From contig JXTC01000012.1 in NCBI GenBank assembly GCA_002914845.1, positions 948,140-1,012,139 of the forward strand: DNA of 64,000 nt. Reading direction: 5' to 3'. The notes under the pieces were generated by a model, which saw nothing but the letters and a program-made list of their open reading frames with translations, had not been told where the DNA came from and did not search any database. This document shows positions 13,299 through 24,791 of the stretch, piece after piece. The position numbers and the translations under genes were made by a program. Every line of letters begins with the position of its first letter. The stretch's first letter is position 1. The stretch comes from Trema orientale. Taxonomy: Eukaryota; Streptophyta; Magnoliopsida; Rosales; Cannabaceae.

Positions 13299-13550
13299 GT
13301 TGCCAATCTAGTAGGTTTTTTTTTTTTTTGTTTTTTACCTATGTATAGATTTTTTTTTTTTTTGTCATTGGATCATCATCTAATAGTGATCCAACGTCTA
13401 TAATGATATGTATAAAAAGACGTGCATTATTAATGCTATTTCTCTTTCTTATTTTTTACAATAAAAAAATATGCATAATAAATTTTCATTAGCCAAAATG
13501 ATACCTATATGTAGGTAAAAAAAAAAAAAATACTTACTGGATTAGTGCCC
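13299..13550. mobile_element. MITE copy B (TA-tract family)
   Basis: This is a well-preserved copy of about 250 bp. Its left end is GTTGCCAATCTAGTAGGT, followed by T-runs and ACCTATGTATAGAT. Its right end, read on the other strand, is GGGCACTAATCCAGTAAGTA, followed by T-runs and ACCTACATATAGG. The two ends form an imperfect terminal inverted repeat of about 45 bp. Both flanks are TA-rich, which suggests insertion into TA dinucleotides. No coding capacity is seen. Confidence 0.7.
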
Positions 13551-13897
13551 ATAAATAATATATAAATATATATACCTCCCTACCTTAATAATCGACAGTT
13601 AAGTTAATTATTCCAGAGGATACGATCGAAATGATCTCAAGGAGATATTTATGAGATCTTCATGTTATATTCCAGGCTCCATTAATTGTCAATAATGTTT
13701 TCCATTACCTTCTTTTTTATTATTTTTTTTTTGAGAAATAAAATATTCTGCTCATTTAGGTGGTGCAGATTTCATTTGCTTGAAACCCAATCACAGGGAA
13801 ATTTGTTTTGAGGTAAGGAAACTTTGATTTATTGACAGTACTAGTACATGAAGCGTAATGGAACATTTTTTCCATCACATGTTCCCAAAACTATTAC

Positions 13898-14520
13898 CAG
13901 GGCTGGCTCGACAAATTCTGGGCCTAAGGCGAACATTTAAAACAAAATATTATGGAATTAAATTGTACTTATAAGAAATTTTTAGACGCATTTCTTTGAA
14001 AAAATTTTATTATTATTTCTAAAAATAGAAGACAATTTCTTTTAGATATATTGGTTGAGTAATAAAATATGCAAATTATGATATATTTTGACTTGATTAA
14101 ATATATCAATAGCTAATTTGGTAGGAAAATTAACTTAACAATTGAAAGAATAGACGTTGAATAAGAAATTAATGACACTGAAAAGTTTTGGAAGAAACAA
14201 GCTTTATAATGAAATACAATGAAATAAAAATAAAAATTTGTTCCAATTTTGGAAAGAAAGCAAGATGCCTACTAATTTTTTTTGTAATAAATAAAAAATT
14301 CATGAATTTTAGAAAAATACATTGATTTATTGAATCGAGATTAAAATTTTTGTAGTCTATTGAAACTACTATGTATTATTTATATATTTTAAGTCTATGC
14401 ATAGATATTAAGAACTTTTGAATGTGTGAAATCCTTAAAAGAAATTAGTAATTTGGGGCCTTAACTCGAGATGAGACCTAAAACGATTGCCTTAATGGCC
14501 TTACCCTCGAGCCACTCCTG
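13898..14520 (+). mobile_element. non-autonomous hAT element, copy 1 (623 bp)
   Basis: The element begins CAGGGCTGGCTCGA and ends with the complement of CAGGAGTGGCTCGA, so it has a short terminal inverted repeat of the hAT type. It is flanked on both sides by the perfect 8-bp target duplication ACTATTAC (13890-13897 and 14521-14528), the hAT hallmark. Subterminal blocks read TTCTGGGCCTAAGGCGAA and TTTGGGGCCTTAACTCGAG. The interior is AT-rich with no transposase, so it would need a transposase from elsewhere. A copy of nearly the same length lies inverted at 54594-55217. Confidence 0.88.
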
Positions 14521-14528
14521 ACTATTAC

Positions 14529-15126
14529 CAATGCTGCCCCCCCAAAAAAAAATAAAAATAAAAGGCAATTGATCAATATGAGAGTCAACATGCAAATAAT
14601 TACGTTCCTCTGCTGGTAATGGCATTAAGATTCGAATAATTTTATGGAAATTGATCCACTAATTGAATGCAGACTAACTTTAATAGAGCAGGTGCAGTGC
14701 AGCCATATCGTCCAGCACTGTAGTACTGAAATTTGTTTGTCTATGTTCTTTTAATTCTTTTTCTTATTTAATTTTTTTTCTTATCTCAGCATCAATCCTT
14801 ATTCTAAAATTCTAGTATTATCTTCCTCAAATTCACATGCTGTTCTTACTCTACTCATTTTCAATGCACAACGCGTGGATTTTTGACTTACTAACACTAT
14901 TACATGGTAGTGATTAGGTATATATGACGCTACCCTGTTCTTTTTTGTATATCATATCTACTCATGGAATATTCCTTAATTTAATTATTCGAAGCGTGGT
15001 TTGTATATAGAGTAGGTAGATGTATATAAATAATATATATTTATATATGAAAATATGTAAATACATATAGTTCCAGAAAAAAGAAAAGTACATATAGAAA
15101 ATCCTAATTTATATGTTCCATATATA
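14529..15126. other. intergenic, nothing recognised
   Basis: AT-rich sequence between the hAT copy and the LTR that follows. I see no gene, RNA or bounded repeat. Confidence 0.4.
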
Positions 15127-16637
15127 TGTTGGGAATGGAGCAAGAAGCATCGTCTCTATTGTATAATTTCCTAGATTAATTTCTGTTTGACAAGTAATTA
15201 TTGTTGAATAGAGTCGTTCTGATCATCGACAATCACCTTATCCTTTCATATATGCATGGCTCTACCTAATTAAGCTGTAGCTGCCTATAATGATTTCACA
15301 TTCATCTTAGAAGTAATATTGCGGACATGTCCAAGACTTTGTCTTAATTCTTTTTATTGACTATAGTGTGCAAGTCATTCCCGCCCAAAAAACTGAACCA
15401 TATCAATGTACTTAATTCACACTACATATTCAGTTCCGCTTCTCTTTCTATATATTCCAAAAAGAGTCTCTATTAATTAGAGGAACCACGCTTTTTTGTT
15501 TTTTTCTGAATAAACCATCGCCAGTGACATACATCCACCACATCAGTGACCTGTCAATTTTCGACACATAATTGTATTTGCACTTTAATCAAGTTACATG
15601 GGGCAATATATGTGACATATGGGACCGTGATTATACAAGCAAAAAGTTATCGAGTAAAATTATTTTTTCTTTGGGTCCATTAATGAATCGACATTATCTC
15701 TTTCTCAACCAACCTCATCCTTCATAATTATGTCATTTGATAAGCTTGTCTTGAACAATTGTCTCATTTAATTTGCAATCAAAATAGTGAAATTGTAGGT
15801 TTGCATTACGTATTTTTTTGCCGCTTGTTCTTTCTCATTGATCAGGAGATTTCTCTCCATCCTCATCTGTAATTTTCGCATCCATAGATGATAGATTGAA
15901 TATGCTGAGTGAAGAAGAACTATAGTTCAATGCGATTTTTTTAAAATAATTCTTCTGTATATTATATGCGAAGGTTATGATATTATTAGCATAAATTTAA
16001 ATCTATGTATATTTTTGTCTCACCGATTATTTCTATATAGGTGTGTTAACGTGTTTTTTACACGTTTTTCCAATCAAAGGAAAACAATAAAAGCTTCCTT
16101 AATTTATGCATACCTAGTAAAAAAGGTATATAGGCCGTGTATGTATTATGGTAAATTTTGGTTAGAAAACGTGCAAAGAGTTGGTAAGCCTGAACTATAA
16201 ATAGGGACCTATTCTCTCATTGTTTTTCATCCCAATATCAAGGAAGCATTTTAGTATTTTCTCTTCTCTAGTTAAAAGTCCTTTTTCTTCTCTTTGTATT
16301 TTCTTAGGAGTGTTTTCTTAAAGTATAGAGATGTGTGAGCTCTCTTATTGTTCAAAGAGTGGTGGTGAAAGGTGTGAGTTAGAAAATACTTTTAAAAGTG
16401 CTTGAGTGTTTTGGGATCATTGGGTATAAGAGAGAAAGCTGTATGATTGTAACAATTCTTCATATAGTGGAAGTCTTTTCTGGAGGGCAGTGATTTTTCT
16501 CATGATTTGGGAGTTTTTCACTTAAATTCTTGTGTTGTGGTGATTATTTCAATTCCCTATTTTATTTTTCGTTATTTTGATATTCGTTGAAGTAAAATCC
16601 TGAGAGTGGCGAATTTGAGGCGGTCATATTCCCAACA
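15127..16637 (+). mobile_element. probable LTR (solo or remnant) with 10-bp terminal inverted repeats
   Basis: The segment starts TGTTGGGAAT and ends ATTCCCAACA, a perfect 10-bp terminal inverted repeat with TG..CA ends. Inside, CTATAAATAG at 16195-16204 looks like the promoter TATA box of an LTR, with a T-rich transcribed part following. The flanking pentamers (ATATA and AGGTA) do not match, so a clean solo-LTR insertion is not proven and the outer ends could come from two elements. No retroviral-type coding sequence is present. Confidence 0.5.
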
Positions 16638-18161
16638 AGGTACTCGTACTTTTATATATATTTAATTAGTTATACATGTGAATTTTTGTACCTTCTCTTA
16701 AATTCTAATCATTTGACATCCAGATTTGAAATATTATACAGTGTCAATGATGGTTAATTTTGACAGAACATTTATCTTTGTATAAAATCGATTTGAAAGT
16801 TCTCTTGTGTAGGGCTCTATATATCCTTTGCGGGTTTAGTGCATATTATCTGTATATATTTATTTTGCATCGTCTATCCCTCCGTCATCGTCAATGTATA
16901 GGAAATTGTAGGTTAGTTGAGTGTTTTCAATATGACTTATCTATAATATGATGTTTAGAATTTAGACTAAATATGTGATTAAAACGAGAAACAAAGGACT
17001 CTCCCATCGATATCACATCAACTCTTTAATTCTATCATTGTCAATCTCCTCTATATTTCCCATGTATGCTTATTATATAAAGTCTCATAAGGTCATGATC
17101 ATGATAATCCTTTTCTAAAATTACACTTTCTCTTAAACTCAATTCCTTAATTAATTAGTTCCTTTAGGTCAAGATATGTTATATTAATATGCATGCAATT
17201 AATAGTACTTCTGGCACAACCTTTAATAGCACTTTTTTTTTTCCCTCTCTTTTCTTTTTTACAAACTTGCTCTACCAACTTTTGATTACTAGGTAATATG
17301 ACAATATCTTAGCTACAAAACATAAATCACTAATATGTCTGTACTATAAGAAATTACTTGGTCATAAAAATTGATAAACAAATGTGAAGTACTACTACTC
17401 TAAACTACTATTGCTGATTTGCTCCATAGGCTCTATATTTTCTCCATATCCCGTGTTTTGGGGCGCAAAGCAAGCTTTGAATATTGGACAGCCTTAAGCT
17501 ATTTTCATGATCAGATAAACAACCCTAGGACTAGCAACATAGGAAGGGGACCCCCAACTTAACAAAGGTGCATAGTGATAGTCTTAAATTAGTGGCCTTA
17601 ATACATTAAATTAAATTTCTTAGACAATGCGGAGGTATCATTTTCTTGGCCCACTCAGATAGAAGAGAAGTAATCCTCTATTACTTGAAAGCTTTCTCAT
17701 AGAATAATAGTAAATTAACCCACACATCACAATAAAATAAGGCTCATCTTTTTTAATATTGGATCAAAACAATAATTAAACCTGCCACAAAGCTCGCAAT
17801 CCATGAACATGTTTAACTTTTGCTTTCAGTAAGGAAAAAAAAAATATTTCTGCCAGACGGTTTTGCCCTAATCCTAATGTAAGCATAATAGCATATGAAT
17901 CATGTGCCTTATTGAGATCTGAGACAGAAATAATATATATATATATATTGTTATATATTGGTAACCCATTCTCACGGTTTAAGGATTTAAATAATTTTCA
18001 AAGAGGCTAAAGTTGGGCATTTGAAACATACATGAATAACTCAATGCTTTTTAGCAAATCCCTAAAATGCTTGAATTAATGTACACTAACAAAAAATTTG
18101 ATACAATTTAATTAGACTTGGGGAATTATGCGCACATTTATGTCTGCAGTACTCGGATTTT
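16638..18161. other. intergenic, no gene seen
   Basis: AT-rich sequence with TA runs (for example about 17934-17950) and poly-purine/pyrimidine stretches. The small ORFs are not supported by any recognisable protein similarity. Confidence 0.4.
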
Positions 18162-18212
18162 AAGTTGGTTCGTTGATCCTTTCCAAAAAAAAAAAAAAGT
18201 TGGTTCGTTGAT
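18162..18212 (+). mobile_element. minimal retroposon insertion (LINE tail only) with 16-bp target duplication
   Basis: The sequence AAGTTGGTTCGTTGAT occurs at 18162-18177 and again, perfectly, at 18197-18212. Between the copies lie only about 19 bases, CCTTTCC followed by A residues. This is the layout of target-primed reverse transcription: a duplication, the last few bases of a LINE-like RNA, its poly-A tail, then the duplication again. The CCTTTCC/CTTTC-A(n) end resembles the 3' ends of the two longer retroposons in this window (21780 and 43995). Confidence 0.65.
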
Positions 18213-19624
18213 TAATAGGCCATTGAAAACTTCAAGCTTAAAGTAAGTAAATTTGTCTTATTTATTGTTAATACTTTTTATATTACCACTTATTTTAATG
18301 TATTTTATTTAATTCCATTTTCCACGCCATAGGTTGGCAAAAATCCAGCTGCTGATTAATGGATTTGGTACAACAACACATTTGCCATTGTCTTTAATTT
18401 ATGGCTGTATAGAACCTTTGTTTATCGATCCTTTCAGATTAGTAATAAGTTTACCGAGCTTAAAGAGAGACAAGGGTCATTTGTTTTTGAATGATTGGCA
18501 AAGTGAACGTGATTATAACATATATAGTATATAAAATCAGAAAATTCGTAGCATGAAAAATACTTTTTATCTGTTTAATTGAAATGTTGTCTAATTAATT
18601 AAAAGGGAAATCATCAAAGAGGTTATATTCTTTGGATTAAGTGTGTACGTACCGCCACTTGACTCATCAATTTTAAAGGCTTATATATAGTACAAGAAAA
18701 GCACAAACAAACAATATATTGATTTATGATTTTCTTTTTCTTTCTTTGAATCATCGTGTAACAAGAGGTAACTCTCTTCCAAGGATCATATGTCAAATCA
18801 AGTACTGGCTTGCACCTTCTGGTAATTAATTTAATAATAAACTTTGAAAGTGAGATATATGTTTAGATCAATATAACATATTATGTAAATATATGTATGT
18901 GCTTTTTTTTTTTTTAATATAAATATATGTGCTTTTGCTCGTTTACGTATTTAGGTAACATAAACTTAATTCTTATGGTGTAACATATATATTGATCATG
19001 CTCAAACCTGTTATGTAAAAGTAATGCTGAACGATCCTTGTAGTACTAAACGAAAGAGAAAAAAAAAGTGTGAGATGTACATGCAAATTTAAATTATAAG
19101 ATCCACTTTTATTAATATGTGGTATTAAACAGCACAAATATTATTTAATATTTTTCATTACACAAACTATTAACGTATATATGTATCTTCACACGGCATT
19201 TACGTGTAACATGAATTTTACTGTAAAATATCAAAATCATATTTACCAATTCTTGACTATAGTTGACATTAAATCAAAGCAAACAATTGATTTGAAATTA
19301 ATATGACCTAAAAAATTAGACTTAGACAAGAGGTTGGTCCCAATCTCTTTAATCCAAGGCCACTTGTTTTGTATATTTTTATCACGAGCTACTACAATCA
19401 GCTTAAAATGCAAAAGGGAAAAGTAGCCGTTGTTTTTGGCGTCACATAGGTACATAAACCGACTCTGACATGATTGCTTAAAAAAATCTTCGAGGGGACC
19501 TCCATCAAAATGCAAAAATGACGAAACCTTATCTCCATTAAGTGACATTACAAACCTCTCGCAATTTCTTATTCTAAACAATAAAATTGATATTTATATC
19601 ACAATATTAAAGGGAAACGAATAT
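18213..19624. other. intergenic, no gene seen
   Basis: AT-rich sequence with no recognised gene. A 112-codon open frame on the minus strand (19243-19581) has no recognisable motif and no neighbouring exon that I can join, so it is not called. Confidence 0.4.
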
Positions 19625-19636
19625 GAAAATTATGAA

Positions 19637-21793
19637 TTGAGAGCTCTCCTCAATCTCTCCTCCACAGCAGAGATCCCTCTCCCGCAACTCCGTCTCGCTT
19701 TCTTCTTTAGTCGGTTCCTCTTTTACTGGAGAGGGGGATCTTCCCTGTCACGACCCAAAATCCAGACCAGTGGCAGAAAAAAAATTTCACTTAGATGAGA
19801 AATTCTTTAATTTATTATAAAAAGGTCTTAAAAGTTTCAATTTTATAAAACATTCTATTTAAATAAAATATTTAGAATCTCATCCAGTAAACATCTCTCA
19901 CAGTTCGTATACACCATTAAACATAGAATGAATAATAACCGAAAAATATAATTTAAATTAAGTTTAAGTATCATCATCATCATCCACAACAAGTATCAAA
20001 TACCAAAATGGCATACATAAAATTCATAGACTTATTAGAAAGTAGTAATCCTAGTTTAATACTAAATCAAAATCTAAACAATCCAAATACCACAACACCA
20101 AGTTTCTAGCATTACCAAGATAACGAACTACAGTCAAAGATAGCCTCTTAATCCTCTTGATCACCAAGTTACACTGAACACTACCTGAGAAAGAAAGGTA
20201 GGAGGTGAGCATAGAATGCCCAATAAGAAAGCAATTACCTTATTTGAAAATATTTTAGTGATGGAAAGTTCTTTTATGGTTAGTTTAATCCAAAACATAC
20301 ATATATAATAGTCCAAAATCAACAATCCATATGTATATATAAAAAATAGTATAGTCAAAACTATTCAATTCATAAATACGTGACACAAAGTAACACATAT
20401 CCATGAGCTCACATCCTCTCATCAATGGAAACCCAGGATGATGGAACTAAGTGTATCCGGAGAGGACACCCATATGTCACCTACCAAACCTAGAAGGGCA
20501 ACTGTACTGCCTACGCCTACCAAATAGGGAAGTAATCAAAGAAAATAAACCCTACACGGATTTATGGACTCTATACCAATAATGGGGCATGCAGCGCCAC
20601 ATTGTAAATACACGATGCTAACATAGTGTTCATGTATGGTCCTATGATACGTACAATATAGAACTGAAGTGTGAAAATAGTCGTGCTTTGGCTTTTTAAT
20701 AAAATAGGTATATTAAGTTTTATATAAAAATGGGTAGCATAATGGTGCTATTTTAACATATCAAAAAATAATCTGCATCTAAAAAATTCCCAGAGTAATA
20801 CAATATATATTATACAATCCAATTCCATCACAAATATCCAAAATAGTTTTAAAGATCACTTTTGTCATCATGTGTCGCATACAGTAAGTTTTAATAAAAA
20901 ACGATATAAAATAGAGGTAATTGAATCCTTACCTCATGATTAAAATAACGATACCATACTATTGGAACCTCAAGGTATCGTTGGATAATCATTTGGAGGG
21001 TCAGGAACTAATTCCAAGCGCTCAATTACTCTCTTAGAAAAAACTAACTTCTCAACGGAGCTTCAAATCAACAAACAGATCTCTCCACTAAATTTATAGT
21101 ACCCAAAATAAGTAGGTTAGATATAAAATTTATCTAATTTAGGTCCAGGCTGAAATGGTCCCTCAAAAAAATTACAAAAAAAGTCCTTCTTTTGAAAAAT
21201 TTTACAAATTAATCCCTCCATTATTTAATCCAAAAATTAGTAAAATTCCCAATTTACCCTCTTAAAATCTGGGTTTTTACATTCCTCCTCTCCGGTATGA
21301 GTTTTTTTTCCGCTTCTTTTCTTATTTTTTATTTTATTTTCTAATAATCCTTCCATTTGGGAATGCAGATCTAGATTTATAATAGTCTTAGTACACCCAT
21401 ATCTAGATCTATACTTGTTTGAGTTGTTTTCAGTTTTTTCTTCATTAGTGTTATGGTGGTCCTCTAGATCTGTATCATTTTTTGTTCAGATCTGAAGAAA
21501 AAGTTATAATGATTGACAGAATCTCCTTCAGTGAATCAATTAGAAGTGTCAATTCAGATTAGAATCAATCAAAACGAGCCATTAAAGAGCTCTATTTTAT
21601 CCTTCGTGGTATTTTTCTTCAAGATCATTGTCGGAGACTACATGTACTCTGAGATATCTGAAAGTTTTTCTATCTTCAAATGTATGAATCGATTTCTTGA
21701 TTTTCATTATAAGAGGTTATATGGAACTCGATTTGTTATTGTAACACTTATTTGAGTATTAATGAAGTTGTTTTCCTTTCAAAAAAAAAAAAC
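19637..21793 (+). mobile_element. LINE-like non-autonomous retroposon, split by a nested LTR
   Basis: A 12-bp duplication GAAAATTATGAA flanks the unit (19625-19636 and 21794-21805). Its 3' end reads AATGAAGTTGTTTTCCTTTC followed by about 12 A, typical of plant L1-type LINE tails. Its 5' part (19637-19745) is CT-rich with no coding sequence. After removing the nested LTR the retroposon is only about 620 bp, so it is a short derivative or a truncated copy without reverse transcriptase. That the LTR lies inside it shows the retroposon arrived first. Confidence 0.6.
19746..21281 (-). mobile_element. solo LTR nested in the LINE-like retroposon
   Basis: On the plus strand it begins TGTCACGACCCAAAATC and ends GATTTTTACA-like (AAATCTGGGTTTTTACA). 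Read on the minus strand it runs TGTAAAAACCCAG to TTGGGTCGTGACA, the orientation I favour because GGGTCGTGACA is a common LTR 3' end. Flanking pentamers are TTCCC and TTCCT, a target duplication with one mismatch. There is no internal retrotransposon coding region, so it is most simply a solo LTR of about 1.5 kb left by LTR-LTR recombination. Confidence 0.55.
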
Positions 21794-21805
21794 GAAAATT
21801 ATGAA

Positions 21806-23011
21806 GAATAGTTGATTTTAAATTAGGTTAATTTCATAAATAATGCTAAGTGATATTTTATTTATACCTAAAACTTGCACCAAATAGTTTGACATTATTT
21901 TTAAATTTTAACTATATTTGAAAATATATGCAATTTCGATAAAATTGAATAATTGTTTTAAATTATTATTTCTTATGGATAAGATCATAAATATGAAAAA
22001 TTACCCTAATTTTACACCTAGGGTTCTACCAAATCTTTGTAATGAAAAATGTGACTCACTCATTAATATTTTCAAAACTAACCCTCATTGTTATGTCATA
22101 TAAAATTACTTGGATACTATGTTTCTCCAACAAACTTCAAACTACTTTAGCCACCACCGTCAATCCCGATTCCAGCTCCGGCGGTGGTGCCTCCACTCGA
22201 CTAGGGTCGAAAAATTTTAACCCAAAATAGTCGAACTTGTTCGGCCTCCTCTGATAGTTTTTTAGATTGTTTTCAACTAATGGCGGGAAAATTTTGACCC
22301 CAGTCAAAAATTGTTGACTAGGGTCGAACTATCGTTCGACTGTAGTCAAGCAATTCGACTAGGGTCAAAGCAACTTTTCGACTAGCGTTCAACGGTAGTC
22401 GAATAATTTTGACCTTGGTCGAACATGGTCGGCGGCCTTCCTAGCACCGCCTTCGTCACTTTTTTACTTTTTAAGCTTGGTCGAAAATTTTCAATGAAAG
22501 TCGAGTCAGGAGTAATTTTAGAACTTCGAAATATTCATTAAATAATATGATAATAAAAGTCCTACTTTCGTAAATAGTTTATAAGTTGTCACTATTTTCA
22601 TCACATGTATTAAAAAAGGGTCAAAATTAATAATCCCCCAAAAATTACCTATTGCAGAATTGAACACTAAGTAAGTTTGATGAATCATCATGAAGGTCTA
22701 AAGGTTCAAAACTATTTTCTAGCTATTGGCACAATTGTAGTTATGGCCGAAGGAGATAAACATAATTGCTAATATGATAGATAAGTCATGGTTGAAAATC
22801 ACTTCACATCATTATGTACAAAAAAAAAGGTGAGTTTATAACTTTAAGATGTTTTACTATAGAAGCGATGTAGAATTTGATTTCAATATAATTACAATAT
22901 AATCAACGGTTTGAAATACTACAGATATCCTATAGAAAGTGAAGCTTGTAAGAGGAGGATTGAAATGTAACGAATCGAAGTAAAAAGATATATATATATA
23001 TATATATATAT
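21806..23011. other. intergenic with a cluster of short GACT/GGTC motifs
   Basis: No gene is supported. From about 22190 to 22510 there is a less AT-rich stretch with many irregular copies of motifs such as TCGACTAGGGTCGAA and TTGACCTTGGTCGAA. It may be part of an old DNA transposon, since a similar texture occurs in the MULE at 61590-62670. Confidence 0.4.
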
Positions 23012-23220
23012 GGTTGCCAATCTATTAGCTATTTTTTTTTTTTTACCTATGTGTAGGTATTTTTTTTTTAGCCGTTAGATCATCATCTAATAGTGATCCA
23101 ACGGCTACAATGGAGTGCATGAAAAGACGTGCATCATTAATATTATTTCTTTCTCTTATTTTTTAATATAAAAAAATATGCAAGAAAAATTTTTATTGAC
23201 TAAAATGATATCTCTATGTA
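23012..23220. mobile_element. MITE copy C (TA-tract family), 3' truncated
   Basis: It begins GGTTGCCAATCTATTAGCT directly after a long (TA)n tract and carries the family core (GATCATCATCTAATAGTGATC, split here by one base change in some copies). It stops in ACTAAAATGATATCTCTATG before the expected poly-A and ATTAGTGCCC end. A second, very short start (GGTTGCCAA) follows at about 23231. Confidence 0.6.
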
Positions 23221-23698
23221 TATATATGTATGGTTGCCAATATATATATATACACGTGTGTGTGTGCACGGGAAAGTGCCAAATGATCTCGTTTTTTTTT
23301 TTTTTCCTGGTTGTTGTTAAGAGATATCTTTGCTTTATAGATGCCCGGTTCCATCCATTCTGTTTTTCCTATTTATGGCCATGGAAGGGATTATTATGCC
23401 TAAAAAAAAGCTTATAATTAGTCCACCCACTAAAGCCCTTCCACAGCCTTGACCATTTACTTGCTTTTAAGCACATTATTTATTTAAAGGTATGGTCTTC
23501 TTTTAACGTTAAAGCCTAACGTATCGTACTGCAATATTTCTTTTGCTTTCTTCGCTTCTTTATTATTATTATTATTATTTGTTTTTACCTTTAAATCTCC
23601 TTGTTCATGCTTCATAGGTAAGATCAACTCAGAAAGCAGCTCTATATTGGATCTTTAAACATCGAGCAAAAACTCAAACAATGGATTTATATATAGCT

Positions 23699-23699
23699 C

Positions 23700-23735
<36 letters not shown>

Positions 23736-23742
23736 GTATATA
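23699..23742. repeat. TA/CA microsatellite
   Basis: A (TA)n run passes into about twelve CA dinucleotides and then GTATATA, immediately before MITE copy D. The CA run may have arisen from the TA tract by slippage and point change. Confidence 0.85.
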
Positions 23743-23980
23743 GGTTGCCAATTCAGTAGGTATTTTTTTTTACTTATATATAGGTATTTTTATTTAGCGG
23801 CTGGAAATCATTATCTAATAGTGATCTAACAGCAATAATAATGTGCATGAAAAGATGTATATCATTAATACTATTTCTCTTTTACTTTTTAATATAAAAA
23901 AATATACATCATAAATTTTAATTGGTCAAAACGATACTTATATATAAGTAAAAAAAAAAAAATTTACTGGATTAGTGCTC

Positions 23981-23981
<1 letters not shown>
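23743..23981. mobile_element. MITE copy D (TA-tract family)
   Basis: About 240 bp between TA-rich microsatellites on both sides. The left end is GGTTGCCAATTCAGTAGGTA. The right end is a poly-A run, then TTTACTGGATTAGTGCTCAT. The interior matches copies B and C, including TCTAATAGTGATC and TGCATGAAAAGATG. It is non-coding. Confidence 0.7.
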
Positions 23982-24011
<30 letters not shown>

Positions 24012-24791
24012 GAGGTATATATACATGTGTATCGCGTGTGTAAATATTAGGCATGGTCGGGCAGTGAAGGAAGGTAGACTGACAAGTGACAAGTACATCC
24101 ATGGTGCTTATAAGATTGAAATGGAGCAAACACAAAAGGTGATAGTGGTTAGTGAAACAACTAACTTTAATATAATGAAGGCTGTGTCACATCACAAAGT
24201 ACTATTTTAAAATGACACTTCCTTTCAATATAAAGAATGCTGTTTCACTTCACAAAACATTTTCAATGTAAATAACAGACAATATATAGTGATTTATGCT
24301 CATCGTTTCCATCTTCAACAACTATAAGCCCAATGCCACAATACAATCCTAACATTTTAGCACCAAAAGAAAAACACATACTTATAATTTATAAATATGC
24401 AGAAGAACGAAAAAATAAAATGAAAAAGAAAAAGAAGCAGCTCTACTTGAAAAGTATATATCCAATTCAACGAAAAATGCCCACTTTAAAAAAAATTCAT
24501 ATAAATAAAAGTAATGAAGTAATAAACCTACCCCAAAACATTTGGTAACAGCTGGACATTAAATTCCAAAATTCCCTGATTCTTCATCCAACTCCCACTC
24601 TTCCTTACAGGGCTACTTGAAATAACCCAACTAGTATATAAAAATAGCCCACTCAAAAAATAGGCAGGCTTATTATATTTCTATTCTTATTAATTTAAGC
24701 CGAAAAAGGCTGCAATAAGAAATAGAGCCAAAAATGGAAAGCTCTTTATTTTAGTGGAGCAACCAACTAATACAGCAAGCTCCTAAAAAGA
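23982..24791. other. intergenic, 3' flank of RIT1
   Basis: AT-rich sequence that should include the 3'UTR of the RIT1 gene on the minus strand. No gene or bounded element is recognised. Confidence 0.4.

Noticed and set aside
19243..19581. 112-aa minus-strand open frame as a gene
   Set aside because: No motif, no adjoining exons and no clear promoter context; it may be debris of an unknown repeat.
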